NCBI RefSeq assembly: GCF_009807005.1
Contig: NZ_WUBR01000002.1
Coordinates: 744,001-808,000, forward strand
Direction of reading: 5' to 3'
DNA length: 64,000 bases
DNA from: Aurantiacibacter rhizosphaerae
Lineage (GTDB): Bacteria > Pseudomonadota > Alphaproteobacteria > Sphingomonadales > Sphingomonadaceae
In this document: positions 8,762 to 17,657 of the stretch, in pieces
Layout of the letters: every line of letters starts with the position of its first letter
Position numbering within the stretch: position 1 is the stretch's first letter
Notes under the pieces: generated by a model
What the model was told of the DNA's origin: nothing
Seen by the model: the letters and a program-made list of their open reading frames with translations, nothing else
Databases searched by the model: none
Position numbers and translations under genes: made by a program

Positions 8762-10153
8762 TCAGGCGGCGTTCTTTCGCGCTTCGCTGAGTTCCAGGTT
8801 CAGCATTTCGGCCAGCAGAAACGCTAGTTCCAGCGATTGCGCCGCGTTGAGGCGTGGGTCGCAATGGGTGTGATAGCGATCTGCAAGGCCGGCATCGGTG
8901 ATGGCCACCGAACCGCCGGTGCATTCGGTCACGTCCTGCCCAGTCATTTCCACATGGATGCCGCCGGCGTGGGTGCCCTCTGCACGGTGCACCGCGAAGA
9001 AGCCGCGCACTTCGGCAAGGATGCGATCGAACGGCCGGGTCTTGTACCCGCTATCGGCCTTGATGACGTTGCCGTGCATGGGGTCACAGCTCCAGACAAC
9101 AGAGTGCCCTTCGCGCTGAATGGCGCGCACCAGTGGCGGCAGACCTTCTTCCACCTTGCCCGCGCCAAACCGGCTGATCAGCGTGATACGACCGGCTTCA
9201 CGCGCCGGGTTCAGCACATCCAGCATTTCGATCAGCGCATCCGGCTCCAGCGAGGGGCCGCATTTCACGCCGATGGGATTTTTCACCCCGCGCAGGAATT
9301 CCACATGCGCGCTGTCCATGAAGCGGGTGCGATCGCCGATCCACAGCATGTGGGCGGAGGTATCGTACCAGTCGCCGGTCAGCGAATCCTGCCGCGTCAT
9401 CGCCTGTTCGTACGGCAGCAGCAGGGCTTCGTGGCTGGTGTAGAAATCGGCGGATTTCAGCTGCTGCTGATCTTCGATGTCGACGCCGCATGCCTCGATG
9501 AAGTCCAGCGCTTCACCGATCCGGTCGGCAATCAGCTTGAACTCGCTGGCAAACGGGCTGCGGCTCATGAAATCCAGCGTCCACTGGTGCACCTGCCGCA
9601 AATTGGCATAGCCGCCGCCAGCGAAGGCGCGCAGCAGGTTCAGCGTGGCCGCGGCCTGCGAATAGGCGCGCAGCATGCGCTGCGGATCATTGGTGCGCGA
9701 TTCAGGAGAAAATTCGATCCCGTTGACATTGTCACCGAAATAGCTGGGCAGCGTGACGCCATCCTTGGTCTCCGTATCGGAGCTGCGCGGCTTGGCGAAC
9801 TGCCCGGCCATGCGGCCCACCTTCACCACGGGCATCTTGCTGGCGAAGGTCAGCACCGCCGCCATCTGCAGGATCACGCGGAAGGTATCGCGGATATTGT
9901 CCGGGTGGAATTCGGCAAAGCTTTCGGCACAATCGCCGCCCTGCAGCAGGAAGGCCTCACCCGCGGCAACCTGCGCCAGGTCCGCCTTCAGCTTGCGCGC
10001 TTCACCGGCAAACACCAATGGCGGGAACCCGGCCAGCGTTTTCTCCGCCTCGCCCAGGGCGGCGGCGTCTTCATACTGCGGCAGGTGCTTCGCGGTGAAA
10101 CGGTCCTGCTTCCAGCTTTCGGGTGTCCAGTTGTGTGCCACGTCAGATCTCAT
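8762..10153 (-). CDS. aroG: Class II 3-deoxy-7-phosphoheptulonate (DAHP) synthase
   Basis: 463 residues, typical of the class II (plant/actinobacterial-like) DAHP synthases that condense phosphoenolpyruvate with erythrose 4-phosphate in the first step of the shikimate pathway. Key landmarks are [25 protein letters not shown] (PEP-binding), [39 protein letters not shown] and [15 protein letters not shown]. There is no fused chorismate mutase. The start is ATG 10153. It stands alone, 110 nt upstream of the diguanylate cyclase gene and on the same strand; the gap contains an imperfect stem (8714-8738) without a T-run. Confidence 0.94.
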   Translation of the reverse strand: MRSDVAHNWTPESWKQDRFTAKHLPQYEDAAALGEAEKTLAGFPPLVFAGEARKLKADLAQVAAGEAFLLQGGDCAESFAEFHPDNIRDTFRVILQMAAVLTFASKMPVVKVGRMAGQFAKPRSSDTETKDGVTLPSYFGDNVNGIEFSPESRTNDPQRMLRAYSQAAATLNLLRAFAGGGYANLRQVHQWTLDFMSRSPFASEFKLIADRIGEALDFIEACGVDIEDQQQLKSADFYTSHEALLLPYEQAMTRQDSLTGDWYDTSAHMLWIGDRTRFMDSAHVEFLRGVKNPIGVKCGPSLEPDALIEMLDVLNPAREAGRITLISRFGAGKVEEGLPPLVRAIQREGHSVVWSCDPMHGNVIKADSGYKTRPFDRILAEVRGFFAVHRAEGTHAGGIHVEMTGQDVTECTGGSVAITDAGLADRYHTHCDPRLNAAQSLELAFLLAEMLNLELSEARKNAA

Positions 10154-10274
10154 TCAAGCGCGCCCGATCCCCAGCGGGCCATACATTGACAATGTCGGGG
10201 AAGCCCGCCTCATACAGAGGCACCCTCCCCCGCGCAAAGGTTACTTACGCAACGGTCCTGACTCTGATCGATGC

Positions 10275-13211
10275 CTATCTGCCGCCAGCGGCAGAAGCCT
10301 GCTCATCCGGCATCACGGAGATGCGCAGCCCCGGACGCGCAGAGAGATAGCGCTGCGCCACTGCCTGCATCTCTGCCGGTGTGGCATCGGCATAATCGCT
10401 GTACAGCGATTGCAGGTAGAACGCCCGATTGCGATCGAGTGACGATCCCTGCAACTGATTCAGCCAGAAGGTATGGCCGGTGGAGGAACGCTCTATCCGC
10501 AGACGAACAGGTTCCACCACGCGGGCCAACTCATCCGCCGTGGGGCCATTCTCGGCCAGATCGGCGGCAATCGCTTCCGCCTCATCATAAAAAGCGGGCA
10601 CAAGCGAGGGATCAAGCTGCACCAATGCGAAGATCATTCCGCCGGTATCGCCATCCAATGGCCAGGTGGAGGTGACGAAAGGCGAATAGGCTGCGCCTGC
10701 GCGTTCTCGCAAACCGTCCATCAGGCGGATCGAGAAGATCTGGGCCAGCAGATCCAGCTTGCGACTTTGCACCAATCCGGCAGACCCGCCAGCGGTGGGC
10801 CATGCGATGACGGCGGCGGCCTGATCGGCATCGCCTTCATGCGTCAGACGCACAGGCCCACTGCCGATTTCGGGGAATTCCAGCGGGCGATTGGCGACAT
10901 CGGGCGTCAAAGGCATTCGGGGATCGATCGCGCCGAACGTGCGTGACAATGCCTCCACCGTCTGTTCCCGGTCGATATCGCCGAACACGGCCACTTCCAC
11001 CTGGCCTTGCGACAGCAGGCGGGACCATGTGCGGCGGAAGCCTTCTGCGGTGGCAGCTTCGATCTGTTCGGGCGAAGGCGTTGCAAAACGCGGATCGCGA
11101 TTGCGCAGCAGCCAGTCCAGATCGCGGTTCAGCACGCCATTGGGATCACGATTGTAGGAATCGTAACCCAGCAGCACGCTGGCCTTTGCCCGCTCGAACG
11201 GAGCCGGATCCCAGCCGGGGTTCTGCAATTTTTCCGCAAACAGATACAATTGCGCGGCAAGGTCTTCCTTGCGCGTGCGGCCTTCGAACACGAAGGCGCC
11301 ATCGTCGATCGCGAAATCGAAGCCCAGCTTGCTGCCCGCGGCGGCACGGTCCAGATCGTTCTGGTCCAGCGTGCCGACGCCGGAATTGATCAGCGCCATC
11401 GGGGCAAGATAGGCATACACGGCCTCATCACCATCAAATCCGCGCCAGCCTGCACCAAAGGTGACGCGCACGGTGACCCGGCCCGGCTCGTTATCGCCGC
11501 TGTACAGCAAGGCCTGCACGCCGTTGTCGAAGGTCAGCCGCTCTACATCCAGAATACCCAGCGGTTCACGCAGATTTGGCAGAGCGGGCTCACCCACGGG
11601 GGGCAGATCGGCGAAATTGATGGCTTCGCCGCTCTCGCGCGCGGTGGTGCTGGCGACGGCGGGCTGTTGAAGCGCGGCGCGCAGGTCTGCCTCATCATCG
11701 CCCATGGGATCGGGCGTCAGCATGATCGCCCGGATCACTTCGCCATCGAACATTTCCTGCGTCGCTTCCAGCACCTGCTCCGGCGTGAAGCGTTCACTGA
11801 TGGATCGGAACACCTCGAGGAAAGTTTCCGGGCTGGCCACGGCTTCGCGGATATCCACGGCCTGCACGATCTGGTCTGCCAGCTGCGAGCCGGCCTGGAT
11901 GCGCGATTGCTCCACCTGATCGACGAAGGCGACATCGAATTGCGAGACGGCCTGATCGATCTCCACCTGGCTTGGCGGATGGCTGAGCGCATCGGCAATC
12001 ACGCCGCGCACATCGGCCAGCGCCGCTTCCCAGTTTTCACCGATGGGTGTGATGGCAACGAAGGTGCCATCCACCGTGCGGTTGATCTTTTGCCTGCCAA
12101 CATTGGCAGCTAGGAAACTGGCCCCGGCGCGCGCGCTGGTTTCCAGGCGACGGTTCACGATGGCGCCTGCCACCTGCACCAGCAGGTTGCGGCGGTTGTA
12201 TTCAAGATTGTCCACCACCTGCACCCACGGGCGCATGATAGCAAAGGTCAACGCGCGGGTCTGGCCGGGTTCGACGATAACCTTCACCTCGCCCACGGGA
12301 TTGGCGGGGTCGGCACCTGCCGGGGCTACCGGATCGCCAAAATCGGGCGCGGGCGCGACAGGCCCCTCGCCTTCCCAATCGGCGAAGTTCGCCTCCACGA
12401 TGCTGGCCAGCACACGCACATCGGCATCGCCAACCAGTACGACGGTGGCGTTTTCCGGGCGATACCAGCGCTCATGAAAGGCCTGCACCGTTTCGGCCGT
12501 CGCGCCTTCCAGCGTTTCCACCGTGCCGATGGGGTTGCGGTTGGCAAGGCGTTGTCCGGCAAAGAAGGTTTGCGTCGTGGCTTCCTGAACGCGGCGCGCG
12601 GGGCCGGCCTGTTCGCGCCGTTCGGACAACACGATGGGCACGTCCGTCGCCACGTTCTCATCGGAGATGATGGGCTGCGTCACCATGCCGGTGAACAGCC
12701 GCACGCTTTCATTGATGCTGGCGCGAGTGGCGTTGGGCAGGTCCAGCTTGTAGACCGTTTGCGTGGGGCTGGTGCTGGCATTGGTATCATACCCCAGGGC
12801 CGCACCCTGGCGCTGAAAATGCGGGATCGCCTCACCGGGGCCGAAATAAACCGATTCGCGAAACACCATGTGTTCCAGCAAATGGGCAAAGCCGCGCTCT
12901 GCATCGGTCTCGTAAATGGAGCCTGCATCGATGGCCACGCGCAGGCTCATCTGACAGGGCGGAACACCGTTCTTGCGCACCGCGTATTTCACGCCATTGG
13001 GCAACTCACCGAACAGCCACTGCTCGTCCACGGGAATATCGGTGCCGCGATAGATCCACGGATCGTCCGGCTGCGCATATTGCGGCGCGTCCTCCGCCGT
13101 GGCGGCAATGGTGCAGGCCAGTGGCGACTGCGCCAGTGCAGGAACCGGCAGGAGGATGAGAAACGGGAGAAGAGCGCGAGTGGCGCGTGCGGCGCGCGAG
13201 AGTGATGTCAT
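10275..13211 (-). CDS. Secreted M16 family zinc metallopeptidase (pitrilysin-like), full-length double domain
   Basis: 978 residues. A signal peptide (LLPFLILLPVPALAQS, residues 14-29) precedes the mature protein. The inverted zinc motif HLLEH lies at 110-114 with a downstream glutamate in LSERRE (about 197). The second half (about residue 540 on) is the catalytically silent M16 partner domain, so one chain makes the clamshell normally formed by two subunits. Such periplasmic or outer-membrane-associated peptidases degrade short unstructured peptides. The ATG at 13211 has AGAGG 5 nt upstream. It is transcribed divergently from the nfu gene and has no operon partner. Confidence 0.92.
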   Translation of the reverse strand: MTSLSRAARATRALLPFLILLPVPALAQSPLACTIAATAEDAPQYAQPDDPWIYRGTDIPVDEQWLFGELPNGVKYAVRKNGVPPCQMSLRVAIDAGSIYETDAERGFAHLLEHMVFRESVYFGPGEAIPHFQRQGAALGYDTNASTSPTQTVYKLDLPNATRASINESVRLFTGMVTQPIISDENVATDVPIVLSERREQAGPARRVQEATTQTFFAGQRLANRNPIGTVETLEGATAETVQAFHERWYRPENATVVLVGDADVRVLASIVEANFADWEGEGPVAPAPDFGDPVAPAGADPANPVGEVKVIVEPGQTRALTFAIMRPWVQVVDNLEYNRRNLLVQVAGAIVNRRLETSARAGASFLAANVGRQKINRTVDGTFVAITPIGENWEAALADVRGVIADALSHPPSQVEIDQAVSQFDVAFVDQVEQSRIQAGSQLADQIVQAVDIREAVASPETFLEVFRSISERFTPEQVLEATQEMFDGEVIRAIMLTPDPMGDDEADLRAALQQPAVASTTARESGEAINFADLPPVGEPALPNLREPLGILDVERLTFDNGVQALLYSGDNEPGRVTVRVTFGAGWRGFDGDEAVYAYLAPMALINSGVGTLDQNDLDRAAAGSKLGFDFAIDDGAFVFEGRTRKEDLAAQLYLFAEKLQNPGWDPAPFERAKASVLLGYDSYNRDPNGVLNRDLDWLLRNRDPRFATPSPEQIEAATAEGFRRTWSRLLSQGQVEVAVFGDIDREQTVEALSRTFGAIDPRMPLTPDVANRPLEFPEIGSGPVRLTHEGDADQAAAVIAWPTAGGSAGLVQSRKLDLLAQIFSIRLMDGLRERAGAAYSPFVTSTWPLDGDTGGMIFALVQLDPSLVPAFYDEAEAIAADLAENGPTADELARVVEPVRLRIERSSTGHTFWLNQLQGSSLDRNRAFYLQSLYSDYADATPAEMQAVAQRYLSARPGLRISVMPDEQASAAGGR

Positions 13212-13327
13212 GTTACCTCTTAGGCCAGCAAGCTATGAAGCAAGCGTGAATGGCAGTGTAGAAAGCCTTGCGGCGACAACAGTTTCGCCACCTTGCCGCG
13301 CGGCCTTGGGTCACCTACATTTGATGC

Positions 13328-13909
13328 ATGTTCATTGAAACCGAAACCACGCCCAATCCCTCCACGCTGAAATTCCTGCCCGGAAAGCAGGTGATGCCGT
13401 CCGGCACACGCGATTTCGCATCGCCGGAGGAGGCGGAGGCCAGCCCGCTGGCGCAGGCGCTGTTCGATACAGGCGAAGTGACCGGGGTTTTCTTCGGCAG
13501 CGATTTCGTGTCCGTCACCGCCGCACCCGGCGTCGCTTGGCCAGACCTGAAGCCGCAGATCGTGGCCGTGCTGCTGGATCATTTCGTGTCAGAAGCGCCG
13601 CTGTTCACCGGTGGCGATGCAAGCGCCATCTCCGTTCCGGCAGACGCTGACGATGCCGATCTTGGCGATGACGAGGGGACAGAGGAAATCGTGGAGCAGA
13701 TCAAGGAATTGATCGAAACCCGCGTGCGCCCCGCCGTGGCCAATGATGGCGGCGATATCCGCTATCGCGGCTTCCGTTCCGGCGTGGTCTATCTGCAGAT
13801 GCAGGGCGCCTGTTCGGGCTGCCCCAGCTCTTCCGCCACGCTGAAGCACGGGATCGAAGGCTTGCTGAAGCACTACGTGCCCGAAGTGCAGGAAGTGCGC
13901 GCGGCCTGA
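13328..13909 (+). CDS. Nfu-type Fe-S cluster carrier (NifU C-terminal domain protein)
   Basis: 193 residues with the two-domain architecture of alphaproteobacterial/mitochondrial NFU1. An N-terminal Nfu_N domain (about 1-90, starting FIETETTPNPSTLKFLPG) is joined by an acidic linker to a NifU C-terminal domain with NDGGDIRYRGF and the cluster-binding ACSGCPSS (C162, C165). Two such subunits bridge a 4Fe-4S cluster and deliver it to client enzymes; MiaB, encoded 4 kb downstream, is the kind of client that needs one. The start ATG 13328 gives the canonical MFIETE N-terminus. Confidence 0.93.
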   Translation: MFIETETTPNPSTLKFLPGKQVMPSGTRDFASPEEAEASPLAQALFDTGEVTGVFFGSDFVSVTAAPGVAWPDLKPQIVAVLLDHFVSEAPLFTGGDASAISVPADADDADLGDDEGTEEIVEQIKELIETRVRPAVANDGGDIRYRGFRSGVVYLQMQGACSGCPSSSATLKHGIEGLLKHYVPEVQEVRAA

Positions 13910-13986
13910 TTTTTCCCGTCTTGTGAACGATTGGCCACCTGCCGCGTTGGCAGGTGGAACCCTATCTTTCGGAGACAAATCCTTTC

Positions 13987-14580
13987 ATGACCGACGAACT
14001 ATCCGACGCCGACCTTGACCTGATCTTCCGCGAAGCGCGCAGCTTCAACGGGTGGCATGACAAGGAGGTTTCCGATCAGCAGATCCATGCAATCTACGAA
14101 CTTCTGAAAATGGGGCCGACCTCGGCCAACCAGCAGCCGGGCCGCTTCGTCTGGTGCAAATCGGAAGAATCGAAGAAACGGCTGGCCGATTGCGTCAGCG
14201 ATGACAACCGCGACAAGGTGCTGACTGCGCCTGTATGCGTTATTATCGGCTATGACATCGATTTCCACGAGCATCTGCCTTGGCTGTTCCCCCATACGGA
14301 CGCGAAAAGCTGGTTCGAAGGGGACGAGGAAGGCCGCAAGGAAAGCGCCATGCGCAATTCGGTGCTGCAAGGTGCCTATCTGATGATCGCCGCCCGCTCG
14401 CTGGGCCTGGATTGCGGTCCGATGTCGGGCTTTGATGCAGAGGCAACCACGAAGGAATTCTTCGCCGACCAGCCGCAGTATCGCGCCGACTGGCTGTGCT
14501 CGATCGGTTACGGTGACAAGAGCACGATCTTCGATCGCAGCCCGCGCCCCGATTTCGATAAATTCAACCAGCTGATCTAG
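13987..14580 (+). CDS. Nitroreductase-family flavoprotein, RutE / malonic semialdehyde reductase-like
   Basis: 197 residues aligning over the full length with the RutE/HadB subgroup of the FMN nitroreductases: FREARSFNGW, KMGPTSANQQPGRFVW (flavin binding), LTAPVCVIIGYD, LFPHTDAKSWF, RNSVLQGAYLMIAARSLGLDCGPMSGFD and GYGDKS. RutE reduces malonic semialdehyde to 3-hydroxypropionate in pyrimidine catabolism, but no rut genes are nearby, so the true substrate is open. The ATG at 13987 matches the family N-terminus; GGAG is 12 nt upstream, rather far. An alternative GTG lies at 13954. Confidence 0.85.
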   Translation: MTDELSDADLDLIFREARSFNGWHDKEVSDQQIHAIYELLKMGPTSANQQPGRFVWCKSEESKKRLADCVSDDNRDKVLTAPVCVIIGYDIDFHEHLPWLFPHTDAKSWFEGDEEGRKESAMRNSVLQGAYLMIAARSLGLDCGPMSGFDAEATTKEFFADQPQYRADWLCSIGYGDKSTIFDRSPRPDFDKFNQLI

Positions 14581-14627
14581 TTCGTCCGACATTGATCTGA
14601 TTGCCCAACCCTATTAGGCGAAAATCC

Positions 14628-15257
14628 GTGAGGGTATTGGCAATAGATTGTGCGACAGAGGCGTGTTCGGCAGCCTTGTTCGAAGGAACGAGGCTGCTGG
14701 ATGGCCGTAGCGAGACGCTGGGCCGCGGCCATGCCGAACGGCTGGTGCCGATGATTGCCGAATTGCCGGACCATGGCCGCGCGGATCGCATCCTGGTATC
14801 GCTTGGCCCCGGCAGCTTCACCGGCGTTCGCATCGGCCTTGCCGCCGCGCGCGCACTGGGCCTTGCCTGGGGTGCAGAGGTGCTGGGCTATCCCACCCTA
14901 CAATTGCTGGCCGCGCGCAGCTGGCAACCAACTCCGCGCGCGGTGACGGTTTGCATGAACGGCGGCCACGGCGAGTTTTTCATCCAGAATTTTGCCGCAG
15001 ATGGCAGCGCGCAGGATGATGTGCAGTCCCTGCCACCTGAGGCAGCGGCGAAAGCTGCAAGGCACGGCGTTATCGTGGGCAACAGGGCGCAGGCGCTGGC
15101 AGACATGCTGGGCGATGGTCGCCTGGCGCTGGATCTAGTGCCCGACGCCAATTACGCCTATCTTCTGCATGACAGCAAACTCACACCAGACCTGACGCCC
15201 ATCTACGGGCGCGGCCCGGACGCAAAGATTCCGCAGCCACGGCAGCCCCGCGCATGA
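14628..15257 (+). CDS. tsaB: tRNA threonylcarbamoyladenosine biosynthesis protein TsaB
   Basis: 209 residues from the ASKHA fold. It opens with VRVLAIDCATEACSAALF and carries LGRGHAERLVPMI and SLGPGSFTGVRIGLAAARAL, the TsaB hallmark segments. TsaB is the non-catalytic partner that, with TsaD and TsaE, attaches threonylcarbamoyl to A37 of tRNAs reading ANN codons. I chose GTG 14628, since family members begin within a few residues of LAID; TTG 14601 is upstream and unlikely. The stop overlaps the next start by 4 bases (ATGA), the usual tsaB-rimI coupling. Confidence 0.92.
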   Translation: MRVLAIDCATEACSAALFEGTRLLDGRSETLGRGHAERLVPMIAELPDHGRADRILVSLGPGSFTGVRIGLAAARALGLAWGAEVLGYPTLQLLAARSWQPTPRAVTVCMNGGHGEFFIQNFAADGSAQDDVQSLPPEAAAKAARHGVIVGNRAQALADMLGDGRLALDLVPDANYAYLLHDSKLTPDLTPIYGRGPDAKIPQPRQPRA

Positions 15258-15709
15258 CGGATGCCCTTGATGCAATCATCGCCGTGATGGAGCAGTCCTT
15301 CGATTCCCGTTATTCAGAGGCTTGGAACCGCCGCCAGGTTTCGGACTCGCTCGCCCTGCCCAATGTTCATTTCACCCTGATCGATCCTGATGGAACGCAG
15401 GATGTGAATCTTGATCAGGTCACCGGCTTTTCACTTACACGGCAAGTACTGGATGAAGAAGAACTGCTGCTGATCGCCGTATTGCCATCGTCGCGCGGCA
15501 TGGGCGTTGGCAAACAACTGCTGGCAGAGGTTATAGAGCGGGCGCGCGCAAGATCCGTTTCACGAATGTTTCTGGAAATGCGCGACGGAAATCCCGCAGA
15601 ACATTTATACCGTCGATTCGGCTTTGAGAAGATCGGGCATCGCAAAGGATATTACCGCGGTGCTGTGGGCGGTCCTTTGGATGCGACTACTTTTGCGAAA
15701 GATATTTGA
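15254..15709 (+). CDS. rimI: GNAT N-acetyltransferase, RimI-like (ribosomal protein S18 alanine acetylase)
   Basis: 151 residues of GNAT fold. The acetyl-CoA pyrophosphate loop is SRGMGVGKQLL and the C-terminal motif FLEMRDGNPAEHLYRRFGFEKIGHRKGYY matches RimI. RimI acetylates the N-terminal alanine of ribosomal protein S18. Position directly after tsaB with a 4-base overlap is the classic arrangement and supports the assignment more than the sequence alone. The N-terminal 70 residues are more divergent than in enterobacterial RimI. Confidence 0.88.
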   Translation: MTDALDAIIAVMEQSFDSRYSEAWNRRQVSDSLALPNVHFTLIDPDGTQDVNLDQVTGFSLTRQVLDEEELLLIAVLPSSRGMGVGKQLLAEVIERARARSVSRMFLEMRDGNPAEHLYRRFGFEKIGHRKGYYRGAVGGPLDATTFAKDI

Positions 15710-15878
15710 AGAATTTCGTAATTTCCGGCCATTGAGAATAAAGTTAACTATTCCACCCAAAGTTTTTTGCCAGCCTCACTACTGAAACCCTTGTGAATAG
15801 CGTTTGATCGCGTAAATGCTACTTAACTGCTCCGAAAAGAGGGCGGTTTATAACGGGTCTACAAAATCAGAGGTACAA

Positions 15879-16313
15879 ATGGATAATATAGAAACCGGCG
15901 CGAACGAAATGCTGATCACCCTCACAGCAGATATCGTGACCGCCCATGTCGCCAACAGCAATGTTGACGGCGAAACACTGCCTTCCCTCATACAAAATGT
16001 TTATGGCGCTCTGGCCACTCTCGGGACAGAAGAAGCCGTTGAAGATCGACCCGAACCCGCCGTATCGGTTCGTGCTTCTGTGAAGAACGATCATCTCGTC
16101 TGCCTGGAAGATGGCAAGAAGATGAAGATGCTGAAGCGTCACCTGATGACCGATCACGGCATGACCCCCGAAGACTATCGCGAACGCTGGAATCTGCCCG
16201 CCGATTACCCGATGGTTGCGCCCGATTACGCTGAAAAGCGCCGTGAACTGGCCAAGAAGATCGGCCTTGGCCGCAAGCCCGGCCAGAAGCGCGGTCGCAA
16301 GAAGGCCAGCTAA
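15879..16313 (+). CDS. MucR/Ros family zinc-finger transcriptional regulator
   Basis: 144 residues. The N-terminal 60 form the helical oligomerisation region, followed by the Ros-type finger C75-x2-D78-x9-H88-x4-H93 (CLEDGKKMKMLKRHL). An aspartate replaces the second cysteine, as in other CxxD Ros homologues. The downstream MTPEDYRERWNLPADYP is diagnostic. MucR proteins bind AT-rich DNA and control exopolysaccharide, motility and cell-cycle genes. The 170-nt region upstream is clearly AT-richer than its surroundings, which would suit autoregulation. The basic C-terminus ends GRKPGQKRGRKKAS. The start ATG 15879 fits the family N-terminus; the in-frame extension upstream to 15816 is not conserved in character. 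Confidence 0.9.
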   Translation: MDNIETGANEMLITLTADIVTAHVANSNVDGETLPSLIQNVYGALATLGTEEAVEDRPEPAVSVRASVKNDHLVCLEDGKKMKMLKRHLMTDHGMTPEDYRERWNLPADYPMVAPDYAEKRRELAKKIGLGRKPGQKRGRKKAS

Positions 16314-16351
16314 CAGACTGTAGACGGCTTTTTTGCCGTGCTTGAGTGATG

Positions 16352-16390
16352 CGCCCCGGACCTTTAAGGTCGCGGGGCGTTTTCATTTTT
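16352..16390 (+). terminator. Rho-independent terminator after the mucR-like gene
   Basis: CGCCCCG (16352-16358) pairs with CGGGGCG (16373-16379), with an inner GACC/GGTC stem, followed by TTTTCATTTTT. It directly abuts the fur start codon at 16391. Confidence 0.8.
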
Positions 16391-16834
16391 ATGTCGGGAA
16401 AAGCCTTGCACCAGCAGATCGACCTTGAAGCCCTTTGTGCCGAGCGCGGCCTGCGCATTACCGATCAGCGCCGCGTCATCGCAAAGGTGCTGTCGGAAAG
16501 CACGGACCACCCCGATGTGGAGAAGGTGCACGAACGCGCCAGCGCGGTAGACCCGAAGATTTCCATCGCCACCGTCTATCGCACCGTGCGCCTGTTCGAG
16601 GAGGCCGGCATCCTGGATCGCCACGATTTCGGCGATGGCCGCGCCCGATACGAGGCCGCGCCCGAAGCGCATCACGATCACCTGATCGACGTTGAAACGG
16701 GCAAGGTCGTGGAATTCGTCGACCCTGAACTGGAAGCCCTGCAAAAACAGATCGCAGAGAAACTGGGGTATCGCCTGGTCGATCATCGCATGGAGCTTTA
16801 CGCCGTGCGTATCGACCGCGAAGAAAAGGGATAG
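16391..16834 (+). CDS. fur: Fur family metal-responsive repressor
   Basis: 147 residues with the Fur winged-helix domain (LRITDQRRVIAKVLSES, ISIATVYRTVRLFEEAGILDRHDFGDGRARYE) and dimerisation domain with HHDHLIDVETGKVVEF. The CxxC structural-zinc cysteines of enterobacterial Fur are absent, as is usual in alphaproteobacteria. It should repress iron or manganese uptake genes when metal-bound. No Shine-Dalgarno precedes ATG 16391: the upstream bases are the T-tract of a terminator. A possible promoter TTGAGT-N17-TAAGGT (16342-16370) overlaps that hairpin and would give a leader of about 14 nt. The plsC-like gene starts 5 nt after the stop. Confidence 0.92.
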   Translation: MSGKALHQQIDLEALCAERGLRITDQRRVIAKVLSESTDHPDVEKVHERASAVDPKISIATVYRTVRLFEEAGILDRHDFGDGRARYEAAPEAHHDHLIDVETGKVVEFVDPELEALQKQIAEKLGYRLVDHRMELYAVRIDREEKG

Positions 16835-16839
16835 CGCAG

Positions 16840-17622
16840 GTGGCAAAGGCCGTGGCCAGTGAGGACCGGCACCGGCCCATCAATCCCCTGGCATATGTGC
16901 TGGTGGCGTTTCGGTTGCTGCTGATGCTGGCACTGTTGCTGGTGTGTGTGCCGCTGCATTACCTTTGGCGATTGCTGGGCCTGAACCGCCTGTGGCCGCG
17001 CATTTTCCTTTCCGGCATCGGCGCTGTCGCGGGCCTTTCGCTAAGCCGCCACGGCACCCGCGTTCCGGGTGCTCTCTTGCTGTCGAACCATGTCAGCTGG
17101 CTGGATATCACCGCGCTATCTCACGCGGCCAATTCCGCCTTCATCGCGCATGACGGGCTGGCTCAGTTCAAATTCCTGAAGTGGCTGTGCAGCATGAACG
17201 ACACGGTCTTCATCGCCCGGCACAAGCGATCCGATGTCAGCCGCCAGGCCGACCAGATTCGCGAAGCGATGGATCACGGCGCCACGCTGACCCTGTTTCC
17301 CGAAGGCACCACCAGCGATGGCACGGATATCCTGCCCTTCAAATCCAGCCTGCTGGGCGCGCTGGAGCCTTTGCCCGAAGACGCCGTGGTGCAGCCGGTG
17401 GCGCTGATCTATCGCGATGCTCCAGACGTGAGCTGGGTGGGCGCGGAGCCGGGGCTCGACAATTTCAAGCGCATCCTTGCCCGCCTGCGTCCGGTGCGGC
17501 TGGATGTGCATTTCCTGCCGCCGCTGCAGGGTGATGCGCTGGCGAACCGCAAGACCATGACGGCAGCGGCGCACGACGCCGTGGAATACGCGATCAAGGC
17601 TGCACGCACCGGCAGCAATTGA
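16840..17622 (+). CDS. plsC: 1-acyl-sn-glycerol-3-phosphate acyltransferase family protein
   Basis: 260 residues. Two hydrophobic stretches lie at about 18-45 and 56-70. The acyltransferase box SNHVSWLD (HxxxxD catalytic motif) and FPEGTTSDG (substrate binding) follow in the correct order, with VQPVALIY further on. The family acylates lysophosphatidate to phosphatidate at the inner membrane; a related acyl acceptor such as ornithine lipid is possible. It starts at GTG 16840, 5 nt after the fur stop, and its end overlaps the region ahead of miaB, so fur-plsC-miaB is probably one transcript. Confidence 0.88.
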   Translation: MAKAVASEDRHRPINPLAYVLVAFRLLLMLALLLVCVPLHYLWRLLGLNRLWPRIFLSGIGAVAGLSLSRHGTRVPGALLLSNHVSWLDITALSHAANSAFIAHDGLAQFKFLKWLCSMNDTVFIARHKRSDVSRQADQIREAMDHGATLTLFPEGTTSDGTDILPFKSSLLGALEPLPEDAVVQPVALIYRDAPDVSWVGAEPGLDNFKRILARLRPVRLDVHFLPPLQGDALANRKTMTAAAHDAVEYAIKAARTGSN

Positions 17623-17657
17623 ACCGCCCGCCCGTTTCGACTAAAGGCGCAGGCCTC

